From NCBI GenBank assembly GCA_003132205.1, contig PKWY01000044.1, positions 5,536 to 69,535 on the forward strand: a stretch of 64,000 bases of DNA, read 5' to 3'. The notes beneath the pieces are model-generated. The model was given only the letters and a program-made list of their open reading frames with translations, was not told where the DNA came from and did no database searches. The translations under genes were made by a program, and so were the position numbers. The stretch comes from Acidimicrobiaceae bacterium. Its GTDB lineage: Bacteria; Actinomycetota; Acidimicrobiia; Acidimicrobiales; RAAP-2. Each line of letters starts with the position of its first letter. Position 1 is the first letter of the stretch. Positions 1 through 7,273 of this stretch are shown here, one piece after another.

Positions 1-329
1 AACTCACCCACCTCTCCCAGCAGATTTATCCTAGTAAACACGAGTTACCGAGGGAAATTCTTTCATTCGCTCAAGCAAGTTCTCGCGCGCGGCGCCCAGA
101 AGGAGTCCCGGTGGTGAGACAAGCGGTTGACTGTGCCCCTGGCTGGGGACCGAGACGGTTCATCACCAAGGACTTGCGTGCCTTGACCGGTGGTCGTCTC
201 AGACTGCCCAAAGACCCTCGGTCGAGCCCCCTGCTGAGCGAAATGAGTAGTTTTGGCGAAGAGTTACGGCTATTTCCTAGCGTTACACTAGGAAATGCCA
301 AAATGGCTATCCACTTGGAAGGGAATCAC
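1..329. other. Upstream region of the ABC importer operon, no gene seen
   Basis: No convincing coding sequence is seen here. The reading frame of the downstream substrate-binding protein stays open back to a GTG at 111, but that extension has no signal-peptide character and is rejected. The only structured element is the palindrome with an embedded -10 hexamer near 272-296. Confidence 0.5.
272..296 (+). promoter_or_regulatory. Palindrome with embedded -10 hexamer (candidate operator/promoter)
   Basis: Perfect 9-bp arms ATTTCCTAG and CTAGGAAAT are separated by 7 nt. The hexamer TACACT (284-289) lies inside, predicting a transcript start near 296 and a leader of about 34 nt that contains the GGAAGGGA Shine-Dalgarno of the gene at 330. 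A repressor bound to the palindrome would cover the promoter, so it is a plausible operator for the importer operon. This is inference from sequence symmetry. Confidence 0.5.
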
Positions 330-1205
330 ATGCGTAACCTCCGACTCGCTCTTGCTGGTCTCATGGGTGCCTCTGTGCTCACAGTCGTCTCCCTAGCTAC
401 GGGAGTCGCTGCCAACGCCTCGACGCCGTCGCTCGCCTCGTGCAAGGCCTCCATCTCTTCAGAGGAATACACCAAGGGCAAGCTCACCGTCGCCACTGAC
501 AACCCGGTCTACACACCGTGGTTCGTCAACAACAAGCCGACCAACGGCAAGGGCTACGAGTCCGTCGTCGTGTACGCGCTCGCCAACGTGCTCGGCGTCT
601 CCAAGAGCGACGTGAAGTGGGTCACCGAACCCTTCGACTCGAGTTACGCGCCCGGTCCCAAGTCGTTCGACTTCGACATCAACGAAATCTCATACACGCC
701 CCCGCGCGCCAAGGCCGTGACGTTCTCGACCAGCTACTACGACGTCCAGCAGTCGGTCGTGGCGCTCAAGACCGACAAGATCGTGAAGAACCACTCGCCC
801 GCTCAACTGAAGAGCTACCTGTACGGCGACCAGATCGGCACCACCGGCCTCGCCTACATCAACAACTACATCAAGCCCACGAAGCCCGCGCGCGTCTACA
901 ACACCCTCGACCAGGCCGTGCTCGCGCTGCAGACCGGCCAGATCGACGCGATCGTCATCGACACCCCGACTGGCCAGTACATGGCGTCGTCCCAGATCGT
1001 GAACACCAAGAAGAAGCTGGTCGCGACCCAGGTCGGCCAGTTCCCGAGCGTCGGCGAGCACTACGGGCTCCTGTTCACCAAGAGCAATCCCATCGTCGGC
1101 TGCATCAACGCGGGCATCGACGCCCTCAAGACGAACGGCACCCTCGCGTCGCTGCAGAAGAAGTGGCTGGGCATCTACACCAGCGTTCCCGTGATCAAGC
1201 CATAG
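330..1205 (+). CDS. Polar amino-acid ABC transporter substrate-binding protein
   Basis: Extracytoplasmic solute receptor of the SBP_bac_3 family, predicted to capture a polar amino acid and deliver it to the permease encoded next. The 291-aa product starts with a typical Sec signal peptide (basic MRN-R start, hydrophobic core, ANA cleavage site near residue 30). ATG 330 is chosen because GGAAGGGA precedes it by 5 nt and because the signal peptide begins there; the longer open frame is ignored. There is no lipobox cysteine, so the protein is probably released or held by other contacts. The gene is first in a three-gene operon, 5 nt before the permease. The exact substrate cannot be read from the sequence. 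Confidence 0.9.
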   Translation: MRNLRLALAGLMGASVLTVVSLATGVAANASTPSLASCKASISSEEYTKGKLTVATDNPVYTPWFVNNKPTNGKGYESVVVYALANVLGVSKSDVKWVTEPFDSSYAPGPKSFDFDINEISYTPPRAKAVTFSTSYYDVQQSVVALKTDKIVKNHSPAQLKSYLYGDQIGTTGLAYINNYIKPTKPARVYNTLDQAVLALQTGQIDAIVIDTPTGQYMASSQIVNTKKKLVATQVGQFPSVGEHYGLLFTKSNPIVGCINAGIDALKTNGTLASLQKKWLGIYTSVPVIKP

Positions 1206-1210
1206 GAATC

Positions 1211-2101
1211 GTGAAGCTCAAGACCGACGTTGATTCGTCGGACGCGACGCCCAATCTTTTCGCACCACGAAGGCGCCGACTGTTCGTTGGCAAGCGCGGG
1301 ATCGCCGCGAGCAGCCTTTCAACCGCCATCGTCTTCGGGCTGATTGTCTCGGTCCTCTTCGTCACCCCCGGCGGGGCGACCGTCCGCTACGCCTTCTTCA
1401 ATCCCCACGAGATGTGGGTGGCGTGGATCGGCAACCCCCGGATAGGACTGCTCGCGATTCGAGACGGCATCTTCACCAACGTGTGGATGTTCCTCGTGAG
1501 CGAGGTGCTGGTCCTATCGCTGGGCATCTCGATCGCCTGGATCCGCTTCAGCCAGTCGCCGGTGTTCCTGCCCTTCCGGCTCCTCGCGACCCTCTACACC
1601 GATATCCTGCGGGGCGTCCCGACCCTGCTCGTGGTCATGATCGTCGGCTACGGTCTGCCAACCCTCAACTTCGGGTTCCTCTCGCATCAGTCCCCCGCGG
1701 TCTACGGGGTGATCGCCCTGACCCTCAACTACAGCGCGTACGTCTCCGAGGTGATCCGCGCCGGGATCTTCTCGGTGCCCCACGGCCAACTGCTCGCCGC
1801 CCGCTCGCTCGGACTCACCCAGACCTCGACGATGCGCCGGGTCATCTTGCCCCAGGCGATCCGCACGGTCATACCGCCGCTGCTCAACGACTTCATCTCG
1901 CTGCAAAAGGACACGGCACTGGTGTCGATCCTCGGAGCCATCGAGGTGACCAGGGCAGCTCAGATCTTCTCGGCGACCGTGTTCAACGAGAGCGGCCTCA
2001 CCGTCGCGGCGTTGTTCTTCCTCGCGCTCACCATCCCCATGACCCGCTACACGGACCGGCTGATGGCCCGCGACCGGGCTCGCAGATTGGCGAGCTCGTG
2101 A
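1211..2101 (+). CDS. Polar amino-acid ABC transporter permease
   Basis: Integral membrane subunit of the importer (HisM/GlnP type, 296 aa). After a basic cytoplasmic N-terminus of about 30 residues come several hydrophobic helices. The EAA-type loop that docks on the ATPase is visible near residues 195-215 (AARSLGLTQTSTMRR followed by ILPQA). GTG 1211 is preferred because AGGA overlaps the upstream stop and the open frame before it is a shadow of the substrate-binding gene. It overlaps the ATPase gene by 4 bp (GTGA), indicating translational coupling. The N-terminus is longer than in most GlnP proteins. Confidence 0.88.
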   Translation: MKLKTDVDSSDATPNLFAPRRRRLFVGKRGIAASSLSTAIVFGLIVSVLFVTPGGATVRYAFFNPHEMWVAWIGNPRIGLLAIRDGIFTNVWMFLVSEVLVLSLGISIAWIRFSQSPVFLPFRLLATLYTDILRGVPTLLVVMIVGYGLPTLNFGFLSHQSPAVYGVIALTLNYSAYVSEVIRAGIFSVPHGQLLAARSLGLTQTSTMRRVILPQAIRTVIPPLLNDFISLQKDTALVSILGAIEVTRAAQIFSATVFNESGLTVAALFFLALTIPMTRYTDRLMARDRARRLASS

Positions 2102-2832
2102 GCGAGGTGGTCCTCGAACTCGACGGGGTCGTAAAGCGCTTCGCCGACAACGAGGTTCTTCGCGGCGTCTCGCTGAAGCTGCACCGCCACGAGGTCGCGT
2201 GCCTGATCGGCGCCTCGGGATCGGGCAAGTCGACGCTGCTGCGCTGCGCGAATCTGCTCGAGACGATCGACGGCGGCTCGATCTCGCTCTTCGGCCAGCC
2301 ACTCGGCGACAAGCGAATCGACCCGGATCTGGTGCGCCGCCACATCGGCATGGTGTTCCAGTCTTTCAACCTCTTCCCCCACTTGAGCGTGATCGACAAC
2401 ATCCTCCTCGGACCCGTGTACGCGCTGAAGCGCAAGCGCGCCGACGCGTATGACGAGGCCCTCGCTCTCCTCGACCGGATCGGCCTGCGCGACCGCGCCG
2501 ACGAGTACCCCGAACGGCTGTCGGGCGGCCAGCAGCAGCGGGTGGCGATCGTCCGCTCGCTCGCCATGCAGCCGTCGCTGTTGCTGCTCGACGAGGTCAC
2601 GAGCGCGCTCGATCCCACGTTGGTGGGCGAGGTGCTCGACCTGCTCACCGATCTCGCGCACAACGGGACGACGATGCTGATTGCGACCCACGAGATGAAT
2701 TTCGCCCGCGACGTCGCCCAGCAGATCGTCTTCCTGGAGAAGGGCGTGCTGGTCGAGCAGGGCACACCCGATCAGATCTTCAATCATCCCCGCGAGGTAG
2801 CGACGAGGAAGTTCCTGGAGCGGGTTCGCTAG
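2098..2832 (+). CDS. Polar amino-acid ABC transporter ATP-binding protein
   Basis: Cytoplasmic ATPase that powers the importer (GlnQ/HisP family, 244 aa, normal length). Motifs are complete: Walker A GASGSGKST at 38-46, Q-loop Gln88, signature LSGGQQQR at 141-148, Walker B LLLLDE at 161-166 and switch His198. The GTG start overlaps the permease stop codon (GTGA), so the two are coupled. The gene is last in the operon and converges on the Nudix gene, whose stop codon overlaps this one by 4 bp. Confidence 0.93.
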   Translation: MSEVVLELDGVVKRFADNEVLRGVSLKLHRHEVACLIGASGSGKSTLLRCANLLETIDGGSISLFGQPLGDKRIDPDLVRRHIGMVFQSFNLFPHLSVIDNILLGPVYALKRKRADAYDEALALLDRIGLRDRADEYPERLSGGQQQRVAIVRSLAMQPSLLLLDEVTSALDPTLVGEVLDLLTDLAHNGTTMLIATHEMNFARDVAQQIVFLEKGVLVEQGTPDQIFNHPREVATRKFLERVR

Positions 2833-3293
2833 GACGCCTGGGCGCGAAGCTCAGGCAACTGCAGCACGAGATCGAAGAGCTCCTGGTCGCGGTCCCACGT
2901 GAGATGGGCGCGCACCTGCTCGAGGGGCAGCCACACCAGTTCGTCCACTTCAGCGTTGGGCTCGAAGTCCCCTTCGCTCACCGTCATGAGGTAGTAGGCG
3001 ACGATCTTGGGCTTGCCCTTGCGGTGCGTGTAGTTCGTGGTGCCGACGAACCGGACGACTTCGCAGAGCATGTTGGTCTCTTCGACGACCTCACGCAGCG
3101 CGGCCTGCTCGAACGTCTCGCCCGGGTCGAGCTTGCCCTTGGGAAACGTCCAGTCGCCGCGCGCTTCGCGGTAGATGCACGCGATCTCGACGCGACCCCC
3201 GGGCACGAAACGGTGAACAATCCCGCCCGCTGCTCGAATGAGGTCATTCGGGGCGTCCCTCGGGATAATCAGTTCGCCGCTCAAGAGGTACAC
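2829..3293 (-). CDS. Nudix hydrolase
   Basis: Hydrolase of a nucleoside diphosphate linked to another moiety; 154 aa, a single Nudix domain. The Nudix box is intact: G53, E59, then REVVEE from residue 67, matching Gx5Ex7REUxEE. The substrate is not deducible; the region around the box resembles small MutT/Ap4A-type hydrolases. The open frame continues to a TTG at 3380, but that would overlap the divergent gene. GTG 3293 is preferred because the hexamer TACGGT sits exactly 7 nt before it, giving a leaderless start. The gene is transcribed divergently from the TSUP gene. Confidence 0.82.
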   Translation of the reverse strand: MYLLSGELIIPRDAPNDLIRAAGGIVHRFVPGGRVEIACIYREARGDWTFPKGKLDPGETFEQAALREVVEETNMLCEVVRFVGTTNYTHRKGKPKIVAYYLMTVSEGDFEPNAEVDELVWLPLEQVRAHLTWDRDQELFDLVLQLPELRAQAS

Positions 3294-3300
3294 GTCGCTA

Positions 3301-3306
3301 ACCGTA
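3301..3306 (-). promoter_or_regulatory. -10 hexamer of the Nudix gene (leaderless)
   Basis: TACGGT, 7 nt before GTG 3293 on the minus strand. It supports the short start of the Nudix gene. Confidence 0.55.
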
Positions 3307-3366
3307 GAGGAAAAATCATGGCACCAAATGTCATACCACGAAGAGTTCGCCAAGATTTCACCTACG

Positions 3367-3372
3367 TAGAGT
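3367..3372 (+). promoter_or_regulatory. -10 hexamer of the TSUP gene (leaderless)
   Basis: TAGAGT, 7 nt before ATG 3380; no Shine-Dalgarno is present. Confidence 0.5.
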
Positions 3373-3379
3373 AGTAACA

Positions 3380-4144
3380 ATGTTTGGCGCAGCCCTCCCG
3401 CTCTTCTGGCGACTCCTTGTCTTTCTAATCGCCGGCATCGGGGCCGGCGCCGCGAACGGCATCGCCGGGGGTGGAACCTTCATCACCTTCCCCACCCTGC
3501 TGGCGACGGGAATCCAGGCGCTGCAGGCCAATGTCTCGACGTCGGTCGGCGTGCTGCCGAGCTACGTGGGCGGCATACGGGGGTTTCGCCACCAGATCAG
3601 CGACCACACGAAACTCATACGTGCACTGCTACCTTCGTGCCTGCTGGGCGCGTCGCTTGGCTGTGTCCTCCTGCTCAGCGCCTCACCGGGAACGTTCCGC
3701 GCGGTCGTACCCTGGCTCATCGGCGCCGCAACACTGCTCTTCGCCCTCGCCCCGCGCATCACCAAGCGCCTCGCCCACATCGACCATTCGCATCCCGGGA
3801 GGCGCTGGACCCTCTACATCGGGGTCTTCGTCGCCTCGATCTACGGCGGCTACTTCGGCGCCGGCCTCGGCATCGTGCTGCTCGCCGTCATGGCGATCAG
3901 CTTGCCCTTCGACATGGCCGAGCTTCAAGGGCTGCGCAACCTCCTGTCGCTGATTATCAACAGCTGCGCCGCGATCATCTTCATCTTCCGTGGTCACCTG
4001 GCCGTTGACGCGGTGTATATGCTGCTCATCGGCACGTTGATCGGGGGCTGGCTCGGCACGCTACTCATTCAGCGCCTTTCCCCGAAAGTGGTGCGTATCC
4101 TGATAATTCTCATCGGCGCCGCCACCACAATCCGCCTCGCCTGA
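3380..4144 (+). CDS. TSUP-family (TauE/SafE-type) membrane transporter
   Basis: Predicted transporter of small sulfur-containing or organic anions across the cytoplasmic membrane (TauE/SafE, TSUP superfamily). The 254-aa protein is almost wholly hydrophobic, with about 8 membrane segments. The family signature AGAANGIAGGGTFITFPTLL lies near residues 23-42 and a second half-repeat occurs around residue 150 (GGYFGAGLGI), as expected for the internally duplicated fold. The direction and substrate (sulfite, sulfoacetate, others) cannot be assigned. It is followed after 42 nt by a DUF4395 gene on the same strand. Confidence 0.85.
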   Translation: MFGAALPLFWRLLVFLIAGIGAGAANGIAGGGTFITFPTLLATGIQALQANVSTSVGVLPSYVGGIRGFRHQISDHTKLIRALLPSCLLGASLGCVLLLSASPGTFRAVVPWLIGAATLLFALAPRITKRLAHIDHSHPGRRWTLYIGVFVASIYGGYFGAGLGIVLLAVMAISLPFDMAELQGLRNLLSLIINSCAAIIFIFRGHLAVDAVYMLLIGTLIGGWLGTLLIQRLSPKVVRILIILIGAATTIRLA

Positions 4145-4173
4145 AAGTAGTGGCGGAATCTCGATAATTTCAC

Positions 4174-4179
4174 TAAGAT
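4174..4179 (+). promoter_or_regulatory. -10 hexamer of the DUF4395 gene (leaderless)
   Basis: TAAGAT, 7 nt before ATG 4187. The competing ATG at 4182 is out of frame. Confidence 0.5.
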
Positions 4180-4186
4180 TTATGGA

Positions 4187-4690
4187 ATGAAGAAGCTATT
4201 CTCTTTCCCGAACCCGGTCAACGACGCATCGGCACGAACCGTCGCCCTCGGTGTGGTCACGATGTCCGTGGTCGCCTTCGCCACGAATCAGGCGTGGGTC
4301 CTCATCCCCCTCACGTACGGTTTCCTCGCTCGTCTCGCGGCGGGGCCGACTCTTTCGCCGCTGGGCCAGTTCGCGGTGCGCGTGTCGGGCCCGCGGATCA
4401 AGGCGTGGCAGAAGTTCGTGCCGGGCCCGCCCAAGCGTTTCGCCCAGGGCATCGGCGCCGTCTTGACGCTCACCACGACCAGCGTCTGGCTGCTCGACAG
4501 CTGGTCGATGGCTCGCTGGATCCTGCTGCCGCTGATCGCCGCCGCATCGCTCGAGGGATTCCTCGGGTACTGCCTCGGGTGCACCATCTTCGGCTGGCTC
4601 ATTCGCGCCGGAATCGTCCCCGACTCGATCTGCGCCGAATGCGGAGACCTCTCCGCCCGTTACGCCGCTGCGGGATATCCCCAGAGTTAA
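4187..4690 (+). CDS. DUF4395 family membrane protein
   Basis: A 167-aa membrane protein recognised by the family's N-terminal FPNPVNDASAR motif and the GYCLGC motif near residue 126. There are about four hydrophobic segments arranged as two hairpins. A further CAEC motif near residue 146 gives a Cys-rich C-terminus. DUF4395 genes often sit near thioredoxin or rhodanese genes, and here the partner is a TSUP transporter, so a role in sulfur or redox handling is plausible. No biochemical function is established. Confidence 0.8.
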   Translation: MKKLFSFPNPVNDASARTVALGVVTMSVVAFATNQAWVLIPLTYGFLARLAAGPTLSPLGQFAVRVSGPRIKAWQKFVPGPPKRFAQGIGAVLTLTTTSVWLLDSWSMARWILLPLIAAASLEGFLGYCLGCTIFGWLIRAGIVPDSICAECGDLSARYAAAGYPQS

Positions 4691-4751
4691 GAGTTATCTA
4701 ACAGTTGTGTGAAGTTTCCTCTTCACTCAGCTGCGATGGTGAACTCTTTCC

Positions 4752-4757
4752 TAGGCT
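4752..4757 (+). promoter_or_regulatory. -10 hexamer of the S53 protease gene (leaderless)
   Basis: TAGGCT, exactly 6 nt before ATG 4764, so transcription should begin at the start codon. Confidence 0.6.
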
Positions 4758-4763
4758 GGAAGC

Positions 4764-7151
4764 ATGCGACGCCAATCTCGACTCACCCACCTCGCCTTCG
4801 TTGGACTCAGTCTGACGCTGGCCGCCTTCACGCTCGCCGTGACGCCAGCGATCGCGAGCGAGCCCCGGGTCGTTGTCGCGAAGGTCTCCCCGGTTCCCGC
4901 AGCGGACAGCGTCGTCAAACGAACTATCACGACGTCCTTTGACATCCTGCTTCGCCAATCCGATCCGACGGGTCTCACTTCCTATGTCGCGAGCCTTTCC
5001 GACACCGCGTCGCCCAACTACCGCCGATTCCTCACCCCCGCCGAATTCGCGAAGGACTTCGGCGCGACGTCTACGTCCGTCTCCGCGGTGCGCTCGTATC
5101 TCTCGACGTACGGCCTCAGGGTCGGGGGCCTCAGCAAGGGCCACGTCTTGCTGCACGTCACCGGGTCCACCTCGGACATCGCCCGGGCCTTCGACGCCCC
5201 GGTCGAGACCGTTCGCACGAGCAGCGGAGCGTTAGCCGCCCAGTTCGCGACCAGGGCGACGCTTCCCTCTTCGATCGCCCGCGACGTGAAAGGCGTGGTC
5301 GGCCTCTCGTCGGTCGCGACCCCGACCCCCTCGCTCGCTTCGAAGGCCACATCCATGGCCACGTCGAAGGCCGCCGCACCGATATCGTGCCCCGCAGCGA
5401 ACAACGCGCAGACTTCCTCGGGCGGCTTCACCGCCCAGCAGCAAGCCCAGCTCTACGGCCTCAACACCGCTTACGCGAGCGGCGACACCGGCGTCGGCCA
5501 GACGATCGCCGTCTACGAGCTCGGGCTCTACGGCCAGAGCGACCTGGCCACGTACTTCTCCTGCTACGGACTCACCTCCTCGATCACCCAGACCATCGTC
5601 GACGGAGGAATCTCGTCGGGCTACAACGTGGGTTCCGCCTCCGAGGAGGCGACGCTTGACATCGAAGAGACCGCGGCCCTGGCGCCGGGCGCTGCGATCA
5701 AGGTCTACGAGGGACCGAACAACAACTCCGGTCCAACCGACATCTACCAGCAGATCGCGGACGACAACACCGCGACCATCGTCACGACGTCCTGGGGCAT
5801 CTGCGAGCCCGACCCCAACGGCGCCGTCGTCGCCGAGCAGGCCATCTTCGAGCAGATGGCCGCCCAGGGACAGACGGTCATCGCGGCGGCCGGCGACAGC
5901 GGGTCCTCGGACTGCGCCGCCAACAGTGACGGCTACGCGCCCAAGAGCCTGGCGGTCGATGATCCGGCGTCCCAGCCCTACGTCACGGGCGTGGGCGGCC
6001 TCTCCGTCTCGAGCATCAGCCCGCTCCTCGAAACCGTATGGAACACCGGCGCGGGCGCCAACAGCGGTTCCGGTGGCGGCGGGGTATCGACGCTCTGGTC
6101 ACGCCCTTCGTGGCAGAGCGCGCCGGGGATCACGACGTCCGAGACCATGCGGCTCGTGCCGGACCTCTCGGTGATGGCCGACCCCGCGACCGGCTTCATC
6201 GAGTACTACACCGGGTCGGGAACTGGGATATGCCACCGGAACTGTACCAATGGGTGGGGGATCATCGGTGGCACGTCCATTGGCGCGCCGATCGTGAGCT
6301 CGCTCGTCGCGGTCGCGGCCCAGTCGTGCTCGGTCAGCCGGATCGGTTTCATCAACCCGTCCCTGTACGCCATGGCGAGCGCCGGCGTCGGATTCAACGA
6401 CGTGACGACCGGCAACAATGAGATCGCCAGCGTCGCGGGGTACAGCGCCGGCGTCGGTTACGACATGGCGTCGGGTCTCGGCAGCCCGAGCGGGATCGCG
6501 TTCATCAACGGTCTCTGCCCGGCAAAGCTCGACGCCACGAAGAGCTTGTTCTCAACGTCGAACCAGAGCCCGCGCGTCAACACCTCGGCGACCGTTACCG
6601 CGGAGCTCAAGAACTCGAGCTCCGCTCCGGTCGCCAACGCGCTCGTCCACGTCAGCGCGACGGCGGCCTCGGGGACGATTCTCATCAACGGTGACTCCTC
6701 GAGCACCACGAGCCCAGGCAAGGCCGCCTACGACGTCAACTCCGATTCGACGGGCTCCGCGAGCTTCTCGGTGACGTCGAACACCGCAGGCCCCGTCGTC
6801 GCCGCCATCACCTACGCGGGCCAGACCCTCTACACCACGACGTTGAACTTCACCGCGGCCAAGGCGAACACGGCGGCACCGGGCAAGCCAGCCATCAAGC
6901 GCGTCACGGCACTCGTCGGCGGATTCAAACTCGTCGTTGCGCCACCAGCCTCAAGCGGCGCAAGCACCATCACCCTGTACCAGTACTCAATCGATTCCGG
7001 TAAGACCTGGCACAACATCTCGAAGCTCACGCGCGCGGTGACGGTGGGCCATCTGACCAAGGCCCGCACGTATGTCGTCGTGGTGCGTGCGCGCAATGCG
7101 AAGGGAACCAGCGCGAGTTCCGTGGCGTCGCGCGTGAAGACGCTTGGCTAG
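4764..7151 (+). CDS. Secreted S53 (sedolisin/kumamolisin-type) serine-carboxyl protease with C-terminal Ig/FN3 modules
   Basis: Extracellular acid-active endopeptidase of 795 aa. Order: signal peptide (residues 1 to about 32, ending AIAS), inhibitory pro-domain (about 45-185), a Ser/Ala/Thr-rich linker, catalytic domain (about 220-585), an Ig-like segment (about 590-700) and a fibronectin-III-like module (705-795). Catalytic residues are visible: Glu294/295 and Asp299 in SEEATLDIEE, oxyanion Asp378 in AAAGDSG, and Ser505 in GGTSIGAP. The Ca2+-site region FNDVTTG and GYDMASGLGSP follows. S53 enzymes normally work at low pH after self-cleavage of the pro-domain, so an acidic niche or micro-environment is implied. 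Start and promoter are well supported by a leaderless -10. Confidence 0.93.
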   Translation: MRRQSRLTHLAFVGLSLTLAAFTLAVTPAIASEPRVVVAKVSPVPAADSVVKRTITTSFDILLRQSDPTGLTSYVASLSDTASPNYRRFLTPAEFAKDFGATSTSVSAVRSYLSTYGLRVGGLSKGHVLLHVTGSTSDIARAFDAPVETVRTSSGALAAQFATRATLPSSIARDVKGVVGLSSVATPTPSLASKATSMATSKAAAPISCPAANNAQTSSGGFTAQQQAQLYGLNTAYASGDTGVGQTIAVYELGLYGQSDLATYFSCYGLTSSITQTIVDGGISSGYNVGSASEEATLDIEETAALAPGAAIKVYEGPNNNSGPTDIYQQIADDNTATIVTTSWGICEPDPNGAVVAEQAIFEQMAAQGQTVIAAAGDSGSSDCAANSDGYAPKSLAVDDPASQPYVTGVGGLSVSSISPLLETVWNTGAGANSGSGGGGVSTLWSRPSWQSAPGITTSETMRLVPDLSVMADPATGFIEYYTGSGTGICHRNCTNGWGIIGGTSIGAPIVSSLVAVAAQSCSVSRIGFINPSLYAMASAGVGFNDVTTGNNEIASVAGYSAGVGYDMASGLGSPSGIAFINGLCPAKLDATKSLFSTSNQSPRVNTSATVTAELKNSSSAPVANALVHVSATAASGTILINGDSSSTTSPGKAAYDVNSDSTGSASFSVTSNTAGPVVAAITYAGQTLYTTTLNFTAAKANTAAPGKPAIKRVTALVGGFKLVVAPPASSGASTITLYQYSIDSGKTWHNISKLTRAVTVGHLTKARTYVVVVRARNAKGTSASSVASRVKTLG

Positions 7152-7211
7152 CTTCGTGAGCGTTCGCGCCGGCGCCGAGCTGGGACCACTTATGCGAGTA
7201 GCGACCGCCTC

Positions 7212-7217
7212 TAGACT
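7212..7217 (+). promoter_or_regulatory. -10 hexamer before the 684-aa secreted protein gene
   Basis: TAGACT predicts a start near 7224 and a leader of about 50 nt that carries the AAAGGA Shine-Dalgarno before GTG 7274. Confidence 0.4.
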
Positions 7218-7273
7218 TTCGTGAAGAGCACACCCACAATCTTGCGGGGTCCCAACCTCTACAAAGGACGCGT

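Noticed and set aside
111-329. N-terminal extension of the substrate-binding protein
   Set aside because: It would bury the signal peptide; GGAAGGGA and ATG 330 give a normal start.
3294-3380. Extension of the Nudix gene to a TTG at 3380
   Set aside because: It would overlap the divergent gene's start and its promoter; GTG 3293 has a well-placed -10.
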